A stretch of 64,000 nt of DNA, from positions 28,449,379 to 28,513,378 of the forward strand of contig OX235263.1 of assembly GCA_944472135.2 (NCBI GenBank). Direction: 5' to 3'. The number at the start of each line of letters is the position of its first letter. Position 1 is the stretch's first letter. This DNA comes from Trichobilharzia regenti. Its lineage: Eukaryota; Platyhelminthes; Trematoda; Strigeidida; Schistosomatidae. The notes under the pieces are model-generated. The model did not search any database. It was given only the letters and a program-made list of their open reading frames with translations, and was not told the origin of the DNA. Both the position numbers and the translations under genes were made by a program. Below are positions 24,730 through 35,700 of this stretch, one piece after another.

Positions 24730-26420
24730 ATGTTGTAGTACCTGTAGCGAATGTAAAATAAACACGTGCAAATTACTGTTTCACTCAGATTTCAAGTGGT
24801 GAACACTTGGTATTGCACGGCTGACGATGTATTCTGACGTCTCGAAACAAGATTTAAATACAACTAAGGTGAAGATTTGTTAGCACATGTTACACATTTT
24901 CTGTGTCACTTGAAACAAACGCACACGAGACATGGAGTAAATTGTGATGGTGACGAAATCTAAGTTAATATGCGTGTACAAACTGTGACATTTATTCATC
25001 ATAAATGATACAAAATATTTAATCGCATTCGAATTTCATTTCTAAAGAAATGGCAAGGTGTGAATAAGGATTTATGTCGCAATGCGTATGAAAAAAACTC
25101 TATTTTACAAAATAAGATTTATGGAAAATTGTAGGTGGGTGCGTTATCATGAAGAGTCCCAAGCTAGGAATAAACGGCTTTTTGGTACTCTTAGATTCTC
25201 CAATGGTTCTGCAACTGATGTCAGCTCATGATGAAATTCTGCAGCCAATAAAATATAATTCATTTCGTCGAAAACTTGCATATTATTAAATGCATTGAGC
25301 CTTTGCAGTCCTAGGAGAAGTAGTCCGTTTTGCTTAGTATATGATGGAGTAATTATCAAATCTGTCCGACATGGTGTCGGTTACTATCCTTATAGGAAAT
25401 TATGCAGTCTTAGTTGTGTCCTGTATATCCCACTGCTTAGAGTGTAAGTGCATGTCACTAAAGGCCATGAAGTTGAGTAGTATTTCATTTCGGAAACAGT
25501 CATCAAAGATGTCGTATTAGTCTGACAGAAAACTCAATAATTGCATGAACTCACGTTGGGGTGCAGCTAAATGGTGGTTATCAAAAATATAATAGTTGAT
25601 GTTCATCTCAAATGCCTAATAACAAACATGCTCCTGCATTGCAATAATATCAGCAAACATGGCATAAGTGAAAACATCAATATTCAGGCAGAGAAGTCTG
25701 CTGTTGTGAGGGTTGGATTGCATAGTATGCGTTGTACTGTGAACTCGTAAAATTTGTGAAGTCGAAAAAAATCATTGTCAAGACAAAAAGAGACTGACAT
25801 AGTTATGTGTGATGAATTCCGCTGACATGTCTTTGGGACAGTTCTTCAACACATTGTGTCGTTTTACGCATATATACTGAGATGAAAGATACTCAGCAAC
25901 CTTGACAGGAGAGTGCAAGACATCAATGTGAGTACATACTCAGAGGGAGAACCAGACATGGTTTCATTTGGTAGGAGATTTAGTGAGGGATTTAATGAGT
26001 TCTGGATCGGAAACACGACGAACAGGTATAAACACAATGATGGAAACGAACAAAATCTTACATCGAAAGTGGAGACTTCATAGCCGACCAATAGAGAACT
26101 AATCAACCTTCTCACTACAAAATCTAAAACATACATTACTTAAAGACCGAAACCGACAATAAAGCGGGGAAAATCGTGTTAAAAAAAGGGGAAAAAATTG
26201 GGCGATAGTAAGATTTCCCCTTTTACCTAGGTGCCGCACATCCCCCCTTTATTAAACGTCAAAATTTCCCTTTATTTAGTAGAATTCCCCACTTTTACAC
26301 GCATATTTTCCCCTTATTTTGTTTACGTCAAACAACTCACAATTCAAATAAAGGTTCGCTATGAAAATAAATATATATTTCTTTTTTTTCATTGGTTAAA
26401 GGGGGTACAGTTAACAACAA
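24730..26420. other. Unassigned DNA downstream of the small spliced gene
   Basis: No known element was identified. Frames at 25147-25359 and 25864-26136 (both minus) have no family resemblance. The stretch 26160-26320 contains several CCCCTTTW-type words. Confidence 0.4.
26155..26325. repeat. Cluster of C-run/T-rich words
   Basis: Five related words (TTCCCCTTTT, CCCCCCTTTA, TTTCCCTTTA, TTCCCCACTT, TTTTCCCCTT) occur on the plus strand between 26214 and 26320. Matching GGGGAAAA words precede them at 26165-26200. This may be a degenerate minisatellite or structure-forming tract just beyond the 3' end of the small gene. Confidence 0.4.
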
Positions 26421-26429
26421 TTCGGCAAA

Positions 26430-26435
26430 TTTATT
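26430..26435 (-). promoter_or_regulatory. Polyadenylation signal AATAAA
   Basis: AATAAA on the minus strand, about 20 bases after the TAA stop of the small spliced gene, implies a very short 3' UTR. Confidence 0.6.
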
Positions 26436-26454
26436 CTTGAAGATTAATGAGCAG

Positions 26455-27241
26455 TTACAGTTGCGAATGATACACACAAGTAGAATGACAGTCTTTGAAT
26501 ATGAAATCTGAATGCAGCTTTACCGCTGCCCCCCACCCCCCATCAACATCAAGTAGATCCATTGAACTATCCTGAAAAGGCAGAAAAATTAGTTAGTAAG
26601 GTAATAATCCACTGTGACACTTACACAGACAATTGACATATTAATAATAATAATAATAATGATACATTAGACGTGTTTATTCAGATTTAAAAATTTACTT
26701 AATTATTAATTATCAATCAAATTATTTGTCTACATCATATAAATGCTCACACTTAAAGACCTTAAGTGTGAATATTTTTTAACCTGGAATTTTCCAATGA
26801 ACACACAATAATAATTGAGACATATACACAGAGAAACCATGTACTGTTGAACCAACTGTCTATCTAAACACGTAGTTTATATAATTAACAGCAGTAGTTA
26901 TGATAACGTTGACCATTACACACTCGTATTACTGAATTTTACAGCATTAACTTAGTTAAATTGTCACTTACAGTAGAGACCCTCTCGTCAATCTTAATAT
27001 TGTCAACAGCAACCTGTGAAAAATTAAAACAGAATTTAGTGGATTGACATTTATACCATGAAACGGTTTGTAGTAAAGTAACATTAATTTAACAAAAACT
27101 GTTTACTTACTCTTCGCCGGCTCCCCCTTTTTGCTACACGATCACGTACGTCGTGGAAGTAGGCCTTTGCAGTCTCTGTCAAAGATTTTGTAAATTCGTC
27201 CTCGGGCATTGTAGCAGAAGCGAACTTGCTGACAATGACGA
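26455..27241 (-). CDS. Small three-exon gene, or 3' exons of RP2
   Basis: Three exons join cleanly in one frame: 27241-27111, 27013-26972 (42 bp) and 26571-26455. Boundaries are TTTCTTTCAG/TC, AGA/GTAAGT, TTTTTCACAG/GT, ACT/GTAAGT and CCTTTTCAG/GAT. Starting at ATG 27209, the product is 85 residues. It begins MPEDEFTKSLTETAKAYFHD, has a basic RVAKRGSRRR stretch and ends with TAA at 26455-26457. A polyadenylation signal follows. The frame is also open from the first acceptor to the ATG, so these may be terminal exons of a longer gene. RP2 lies upstream on the same strand and lacks its C-terminus. Direct splicing from the 32533 exon would break the frame, so a linking exon would be needed. No domain was recognised. 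Confidence 0.6.
26640..26662. repeat. (TAA)n microsatellite
   Basis: TTAATAATAATAATAATAAT in the second intron of the small spliced gene. Confidence 0.85.
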
Positions 27242-28895
27242 CTGAAAGAAATATTTAAATAAAGCAAGCTTACACGTTATAACTTTATAGAAGTAGCATT
27301 TTGTGAGGGCTAACTTCTTTGATGTTCCGAATGCTGTGAAACGACTGGACACCTTAGGCTTCCAAACATGATATTGACTAGCATACTTGTCTCATACGAG
27401 TCACATGAGTGACATTATCAGAAAATACCTTGACCCCTTATATTATATTATCACAGTCAAAGTGACAATAACAAGTCACAGGTAGATTTCTCAGTGCGAC
27501 TGCAATGTAATGTTATTGGCCACTATTCTTAAAGTATCTACATTTATATACATGCACACACACATAAACATATGTGAATGTGTGTGGGTCTGTCTGAATT
27601 CATGTATGACAGAAAACGCTTTAGTTATCAGGAAAAAAGTAATACGGTACTTACCTTTAAGTGTTAGCATTTTCCTCTTTTTTCTACTTGTAGGATGTTT
27701 TCATAATTTTCAAAAGGAAACTGTCGATGTAATTACGTTACGAAAAATGCATCAATTAGCTCATGCGTTTTCTTCAATTGAAGTAGTGGTTTAGAAATTT
27801 CTCCCTAAAACTTTCACTACTTACAATTTATCAGTAACCTCAGCTGTGTTTTGAAATTCGCACGCATATCTAATCATTGGCATTGTAATTAGTATGATTC
27901 GAGGTCATTATTTCTGTTGTCCTAAGTTAAAACAAATTGAATATGATAAATTAGAAGAACTATTTTGGTGGATGGATTTTGGTTGTCCAAGATACAAGCT
28001 GCTGACAAGGAGCAACTTCAGGATCTAACATTTTAATGCTCACAGTTCTCTTCAGTTTTTATACTTGATGTCTACGAATTCGCTGCGTTAGCTACAGTAA
28101 TGTCATCTCATCTTTCCATATCTGACTTCAAATCTCGTACTGTGTTCTGTCTCCGTTTGTACTTAGGGTTTTAAGCCGGAACTTTAGGGTTACATAAACA
28201 AGATGACGCTCAGACCAAAATGCTCCATTTCTCAATATTGTATCCATCAGGCTGTGCCTCCATTTTCGTGACCGGCAGAAAGATGAAGTCTTTCTGAATT
28301 GTCTTGTGTGCGTCAAGTGATTCTCATTTTGCTTTATGTATATCATTGTGTTTATATGAGCTACCTCAACCCACCACATCAATGAAGACGAAGAAGTAGC
28401 CGAAGAATTCTGCACTATCATTCATTTCATCGACCGAGAGTCTCTCCAAGCTCGATGTTCTCTCAACGCGAATTCTCACCCATTAGGATTTGTTGTTACC
28501 ATTTAGGACATTGTTCATTGCTGTTTGAAATTTTGCGTGGAATTCTCACTTCCTACATTGCTTAGAGTTGTTTACAGGTGCAAAGCGTTGCATAATTTTA
28601 ACTTCCACTAATTTTGAGTTGTATCTTGCTGGAGGAGATTGGATTTTATTGCATATGAGTGTAGTGTACATTGAACCTGTGAACCTTTGTTTCATCGCAC
28701 CCACCCCTTTTTGGCACTACTTCATCTTTTGATTTGCGACTCTCCTGCACATACTTGGTTCGCTCTCACGTTTCGCTCTCATTCAGCGAGCTCTTTGAGC
28801 CTACCACCAGTCAAGGCAGCAGAAAAGTTGTAGAAAACCTTAATTGATTAAATTTAATATTTCGTTTGTGTAAAATACAACTCCATCCCAGACAT
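27242..28895. other. Unassigned DNA
   Basis: No element was recognised. A 97-codon minus frame (28421-28128) is open without recognisable motifs. Confidence 0.35.
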
Positions 28896-28899
28896 TTTT

Positions 28900-30246
28900 C
28901 TCATCTCAAGTCTTTTTATTATAAATTATTTAAATTAATCCCAGAGTGTTAAGAAAATCAAAACATGATTTTTCTGAACGCTTCGCCGTGTAAGCCGCAG
29001 CTTCTTCAGCAGATTTATTCGGATTATAACTAATCATCAAAATATATAGTCAAAAATTTTTTACATAAAATGAAGTCAGTTTATTTGAAGGTCATTTGTC
29101 TATGGACATTTTTTACCAATAGAAGTATGTAAGCAGTCCTCACATATATTTGTAATGACTAATGTCAAATTGTTGTTGTGTTTACTCTTCTATAGTTGAT
29201 TTGCAAAGATTAGATTTGTATGTGTGTGTGTATGTTATTTGTCATATGGAAAATACGTGAATTCATGTGATAAACGTGTCACTACATGTTTTAAAGGTCA
29301 CGGAGGCTTATAGAGTGTTTGTTGTTTTTTCATTTGTCTTGCTTCATAAGAGTTTGCCATATAGGAGATAAGTCTATACCTTCTTTCCTATTCACTGCAT
29401 TTGATGTGGTTAAAATGTGTAAGGCTTCCGAAGTCAATCTCTCTTTATGTGAATGAAATCCTCTTCCAAGAATTTCAACATTGTCAAAATCAATCTTATG
29501 TCCGCTGTCTATCACATGCATTGCTATAGCCGATCTTTTTAATTCTACTTCATTTTTAGGTGGACGTTTCATTCACTCTGACCTTCACCTGCCTACTGCT
29601 CTCCCCTATATAGCATGCATCACATTCTGAACACTTTATCTTGCAGACACAAATACTTTGTGACATTTTGGGGACTATATCTTTGACATGCACCAGCGCT
29701 TTCTCTAGAGAATTAGAAGGTTTGACATAGACTTTAATATTATATGAAGCAAATAGTCTTTGAAGTTGTTCAGCTGCGTCTTTTCGATATGGAATGGCTA
29801 TCGTTGATAGCCAGGATTTTTCAAATTTTGGTTTTCCTTTATGCTTATTTCTATTGATGATATCATCTAGTAGCTTTTCAGGATAACCATTTCGAATCAA
29901 AATCTGTTTTATATCGGTTATCTCGTTCTCCACATCGTCATAATCTGTTATAATGTTTCTAGCTCTGTTAATGAGATTTAAAGCTACCGAAACTTTCATT
30001 CCTATTGGATGATCTGACTGGAAATTCAAATACTTGTTGCAATGTGTCGGGTTTCTGTATATGATGAACTTTAGTTTCTCGTTAGTTTGTCTTTTTACAA
30101 GACACTCAAGAAAGTTTAGAGTTCCCTCAGCCGATTCTATTTCATTAGTAAACTCAATATATGCTTAGATTAAGTTAATTTCTTTTAGAAAGTTTTCCTT
30201 TTCAGCTTTCCTTATGACAATAAATGTGTCACCTACATATCTGTAC
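28900..30246 (-). pseudogene. Penelope-like element, RT C-terminus plus GIY-YIG endonuclease
   Basis: Read on the minus strand, the fragment opens with WYRYVGDTFIVIRK, the PLE catalytic box with the first Asp of YVDD changed to Gly. A TLNFLECLVKR segment and RNPTHCNKYLNFQSDHPI follow. The 157-codon frame 30029-29556 ends with CSECDACYIGESSRQVKVRV, the GIY-YIG core. After a frameshift, frame 29572-29330 has AIAMHVIDSGHKIDFDN and the usual terminus NRKEGIDLSPIW. An internal stop lies at about 30173. This is a different PLE lineage from the CSCG-type copies. An AT-rich 3' region runs to about 28900. Its 5' end abuts an RTE fragment in the same orientation. Confidence 0.85.
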
Positions 30247-30249
30247 CAA

Positions 30250-30935
30250 ATTTGCATCAGCGTCCGAACATTGTAGGTGGTCAGCTTAAACGCGGCAGGC
30301 GGTTTTAGGATATCTGTGTTAGATGTCACATTGGGGACAACCATTTTGAAAGTTACCCACTAACATCTCGAAACGACACAGATAGACTGGGAATCCAGAC
30401 AAAGGCGAAAGGCTGTCGAAGGCTAAGAAGTCAAGTTTAGCAAAGGTAAAATACAGGAATCTATGTAGAAAAATAAAAGTAAGGTTGGAAGGGCATAATT
30501 TGCTTGAGGCATAATTATTACTTGAAATCATTTTTTACGAGAGCTCGGTGATTTTCAGCGATAGTTCGTTGTTTTATTTCATTCATTGTGTGAGGGCTGA
30601 GATACTATCCGGCGCTCAGATCGAAGCAGGTGGTTTTATTAAGGGACCACCCCCTCAAGGCTTTGACTTGGAGTCTAATCCCCAAGGCAGCGGAGCAGCG
30701 TCAGGAGCTGCATTCCCATGGTTGCCGGCGTCCCATATGGGTTCATACGCCATTTGATCCGATTGGATACTGGAGCTCATGTACCCCATGGTAACTGCTT
30801 TTAGTTTAACCGCTGTCCGAACAACCTTCCTGACATGGTAGGACCTGCAGGGACATGAGTCCCACCCAGTTTAGCATGTTGGGTCACTGCGGTGTTCAAG
30901 CCCGACCACCACGGCAAGGTAGCAGTTGTCTGCCG
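30250..30935 (-). pseudogene. RTE-clade LINE (family B), 5' UTR and start of endonuclease
   Basis: From 30935 down, the minus strand carries the GTGGTCGGGCTTGAACACCG leader also found at 38268 (plus), and a G+C-rich leader related to 42327-42778. The coding segment LKPPAAFKLTTYNVRTLMQI (about 30305-30250) is the first conserved endonuclease motif (TYNVRT) of RTE LINEs. It stops abruptly at 30247-30250, where PLE sequence begins. Confidence 0.75.
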
Positions 30936-31290
30936 GGTAACTAATCTTAGCTCTTCCTCATGTATATACCGTTTCAACTGTTCCTGCGGTTCAAGCTATA
31001 TAGGGCTTAAAATTAAGCAGTTTTGTCTACAGATTCATGAACATTTGCCAGCTTGCTTCGGTGGCAGGGAAATCAAATGCATAAAAAAAGTTCGATTCTA
31101 TCACATTTGATCGATACAGGACATCATATCGACTCTAAATTAGCCTTTAGGGTTATATACCACATTCCGAAGTCATTGTCAAAGTTCGCTTACGTCCTGC
31201 ACATATAGCTGAAGATGTCGCAATAGGATCGACTTAACTGGAACTTGTATTCAAAAAGAACAGGTTTATGCACTGTTCCTACAGTAACCG
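30935..31290 (+). pseudogene. Penelope-like element GIY-YIG endonuclease remnant
   Basis: Plus frame CIYRFNCSCGSSYIG is the CSCG-type endonuclease core. It continues as FCLQIHEHLPACFGG, then, after a shift, LIDTGHHIDSKLAFRVIYHI. Stops and losses make it inactive. It begins where the minus-strand RTE leader ends, so two elements meet here. Confidence 0.75.
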
Positions 31291-31299
31291 AACTTGAAT

Positions 31300-32530
31300 T
31301 ACAATTTTTTCTCTTCTCCAAGAGTCCCTTTCCCTTGATCCTTTTTCATTTTCTTTGCATATTATAATTTATACCCTTTATTCTGTATTCTTTCAACACT
31401 CTCAAATTTCCCATTCATACTCTTCGGACTTATCGCTGGTGATGACATCTCCTTTCTGAAGAGATGCCTCCACCTGTTCCATTTCACAAATCGGTTATTT
31501 CACGATGATATCAGTTAGTAAAAAATCTTTCCAAGTAGATACAACATAATGATTCTACAGAGAGTATGTATTGACTTGAAAGTCATTTATCTATGCAAAG
31601 TAATAATTCCAAAGCTTCAAGTGTAGTACATGTTTCTAATGCATCAATCGGTCACTAGGGTGTGACCAGTTTTATCTACTTAGTCCTTATTTCTGACCGA
31701 ATTCTACCAATCAAGTTAGCTACCTGGTCACCAAATTGAATGACTCACCATCTCCGTGCACTTTCAAATGATCAAGTATTACATACAGGTTTAATGTTTA
31801 ACTTCTTATTGTATGTATACTTCAAGCGACACATATCAGTGTCGACTGATTTATTGCCAACAACAAATGCTTAGCATTGACTCCAAATTCGAACGATATA
31901 ATTTGAAGAGAATTATGTAAAGTATTGAAGTATGCGCAGCTTATTTCAACAAAGTATAACATCTAGTTGATGAAGTATAAATAACCCTAAGTTAACATAC
32001 TGGATGAAGTATCATAGTTGAACACTGAATGTAAACGTAATTGTTTAAGTTGTCCTACTTTCCCAAAAAGGAAATAGAAAGAAAAGAAGAGAACACTATT
32101 AAAACAAAGAAACAAAAGTATTACAGGAGAGAAGGAGAGAGAGGAAATAATTTGGTGCAGATGAATGAAAATATTCCGATGATGATAAGTAAGTACATCT
32201 TTGATGGTTTAACTCATTAAAAATGAATTTCACAATTTTATAATTCTAAGCAGTCGATTTCAGAGAGGAGTTATTGTCTTAAATAAGTGTTAGTCGCATA
32301 CTGATTTAATTGAAAGTTACCCAAAGATTCCCATCTTTGGTTTAGTCCTTTTGTATTTGCTTTGCACAGCCCAAAAAAGAACAACTATTGATCAGACTAG
32401 CAGTTAGGTCATTGTAGAAATTCACATAGAAATTTTACAAATAATGATCTTAACAAAGATTGTTTTAATAAATAATAAAATCAAATGAAGTTTTGTAGTT
32501 ACAAAATGCCAATATTAATAGTAATCACTT
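31300..32530. other. Unassigned DNA (probable RP2 intron)
   Basis: AT-rich, with no recognised exon. The ~35-codon RP2 segment expected after the 32533 exon was looked for here on the minus strand and not found. Confidence 0.4.
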
Positions 32531-32532
32531 AC

Positions 32533-32771
32533 AGAATTAAGTTTCCTTAAATAATCACATATCAATTTAGCTGATTGAATAGCTGTTTCATGTGGAAATA
32601 CTGTAATGAGTGCAGATTTATTGAAGTGATTTTCAGTTGTTAGATTATTCGACTGAATGAATGCACTAACTTGTGATTTATTGCCAATAGTTAATGGGAC
32701 AACAGAATTATCCGATGAAAAAGACAACGGTATCGACATTAAAGGCTGTAAAAGTGCAATGGAATCATCAT
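32533..32771 (-). CDS. RP2: RP2 exon (start of C-terminal domain)
   Basis: 239 bp with acceptor TTTTTTGCAG and donor TCT/GTAAGT. Phase 2 in and phase 0 out: its first AT completes GAT with the G left by the previous exon. It encodes a Ser/Asn-rich linker, then NKSALITVFPHETAIQSAKL, which aligns with human RP2 SCLVVLFAGDYTIANARKL. Confidence 0.85.
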
Positions 32772-35700
32772 CTGCAAAAAACAATTTAAAGATAGAAAGA
32801 TAGAATATAAACTATTAGGATAAAAAAAACATTCATACCTTAAATTGAATTGAATTCTTAACTCAGAACTTTACCCGAATGTAGAATAGTTTAAGCTGTT
32901 GCACTTCAATAGAAGCTCACATAAAGACTGAGAAAAGAGGCTCAGTGAAACTATAATAAACGAAAATGTGTAGAAAGAAGAATAATTACAGACGAAGAAT
33001 GAATCTGGAAGGTCGCAATAAGTGAATGCCCCTAGGCCATTCAAGACTATTTTGAGCCACATCAACAACAGTCTCCAAGTATGGACTGGACTACACCGAC
33101 TCCAAGATTAGAAATAGGGAGTGAAGTGGTAGAGCACGTTGACCGTTTCACCTATTTGGGAAGTACCATTAGCCAACCCCAATGTGTTGATCTCTGACAA
33201 AATCTCATCACGGATACGGAGGGCTAGTTTCGCATATACCAGTTTACGCCGTCTCTGTTGTAGACGTGATATCCGGCTATCGACCAAAGGGTGGGTGTAC
33301 TGCTCATCAGTCCGCTCCGTCCTCGTTTATGGCTGTCAGACGTGACCATTGAGAGTGACATACATGAAAAGATTAGCTGTCTTTGATCATAGGTGCCTGC
33401 GCTCTATCTCCCGTGTGAAGTGGTATAATAGGGTGAGCAATATTGAGGATAGGCGTCGAGTTCTAGCTAAGCTGGGGAAATGAATAGACGAGGCTGTGAA
33501 ATTACATCGACTGAGATTGTTAGGACATGTGTTGCGTATGCACGCCTAGTCATCGCCTTCCTCGACAAGCAATGTTGGTGGATATAGGGTCAGGCTGGGA
33601 AAAAGCTAGCATGGCACCAGTCAATGAAATATACAACAGTTAGTCTAAGTCACGTAGGAAGATGTAGACTTCCTGACTGGTTGGGGTCCTCGGGACGGTA
33701 AAAATCAATGGTTGGAAACAATTGGTGACATGGTTCAAAGAGATCGTTCTCAATGGCTGGCGCAGATGCATCCACTCCTTGTGGCTTATGATTTCCAATG
33801 AAACTGTTTTGTTCTTCGTTATTACTTTTCCTTTGTCTCACACTTCTGTTTACTGTCTCTAATATGCATTTCTTCTACTTTCTTCTGTTGGTTTGTGTGG
33901 TACGTGGAGGGAGTGTGTCGACTTGAACCGCTCACATATGTGCAAAGTTCTATGTCGAAAACAGACACACAGACATGGATTCTTAGCATCTCAAAGGCAT
34001 ATACCAGGCAGTTTACACCCCGTAAGTGGCTCTGATATTTATTATTACATTATTCTCATTTTCTCTTCTTTTTTTAAGATTTTCTTACGTATTAAAATGT
34101 AACAGTCTTCTGATGTCTTTTCCGACTGCTTGTTAAATGGATTCTGATTTTTAAGGGGATTTATACAACTGCTGATGGTGTTTTTTAGATTTAAGACAAA
34201 CCATTCTGTGCTATTATTTATCCTATATGGTGTATAATAAAATTTATACTCGTACAGAATGACCAACAGAGACGTAAATCACCATCAAGTCACGACAGTG
34301 GTTGCCAAGAGATACAATTACATCATTCATGGAAAATTTAAATAAGTCCATTTTATATTAAAAACCTTCACTGAAGATGTTGCCTAGAAGGACAACAAAA
34401 GCTTCGCAATTAAATCAAACCGGTCAGAGAACACAATTTATTCAGTGTAACTACATATTGCTCTCTGCAAACTAAACTACGCCCATGGTGAAGTGTTTTA
34501 TGTAGGGATGACAAAGAATAATTATATGATAAAAGAATTTTCTCATTAATTTTCTCCTAGTTTATTTTGTGGCTTACTAAAAAAGTATAATGCCTGAAGT
34601 TCTTGTGATAGGGAATGGCTTATAAGGTTACCAGAACTCAGTGAGAAGGTTGATATTTCCTTTTTAAAATATTGTCGGTGAAGAGATGTTGATTACTGGA
34701 GGAAATTATAGGAGGTGAATCATTTCATGGGAAAATTAGAAAACCCATTATTAGCAAATTACACACTTCGGGACGAATATTCCTTTGAAAACGTAGAATA
34801 TTTGTAGCACAAAATGTAATCTGCTTGACATCGGAAATGGCACCAATAAAGGCAGTATTATGTAAAGCATTATACACACTGTCGTTGATGTGAATAACTG
34901 GAAACTGTTCACATCAACTAGTCGTGTTTGCTAGCTAGCTAGCTTGATCTATCTTAAACTTCAGAAAGTCATTTAGAATATTAGGGACCAAGCTTATCGG
35001 CGGTGTGTCCAGATCGACGACACTTAATGGGTAGATTCATCCTAAGCCACTCAAAATCTGGACAGATACTTGATGGAACTAGTAATAAGTAGAGCTGAAT
35101 TTGTTATTCAGAAATTATACTTAATCAAGTCCGTTACACTACCGAGGAGCTCGGCCTCAATCGAGCAAATTATGTTTAAGTAATTTTACTTTAGCTGTCA
35201 GACACTACAGGGTTGATCTCCATGGCCACCAATCACACACCATTCAGTAATGTCTTCGTTGACGCACACTGATACCATAGTGTGACCACCTAGTTGCCTT
35301 CAAATAAAAAGGTGTGATATAGTACAAATGCATAATACTGTGATAAAAAAATTTTTTAATACTTACTTTGTGAAACGAAATCAACTTGGTTGAGAAAATA
35401 GTGAATTACTGTGATAGAAAGTAGATGAAATACAGTGTTCTTCCTCATCTATAATTATCATTCACAAATATACCTATGTGGTCTTAACGACTTCTGAAAG
35501 ATTTATATACTGGATGACTGAATGTTTAATTAATTTCAACGTAGATTCAGTCATAAACCAACATTGTTAGAACATCACGGAAGACAACATAAAACTGAAC
35601 ACCTGTTTCTTTCTGGCTTTCAACCCTCCAATAGCGTGACAGTACACTTCACAAGGTGGAAGTATTTGGTTCAGTAGTAGGTGTGCACTGTAGGAAAGTC

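Noticed and set aside
27620..27790. Extra RP2 exon (65 bp, minus, acceptor ATCGACAG and donor GTAAGT)
   Set aside because: All three frames contain stops and the sequence does not resemble RP2.
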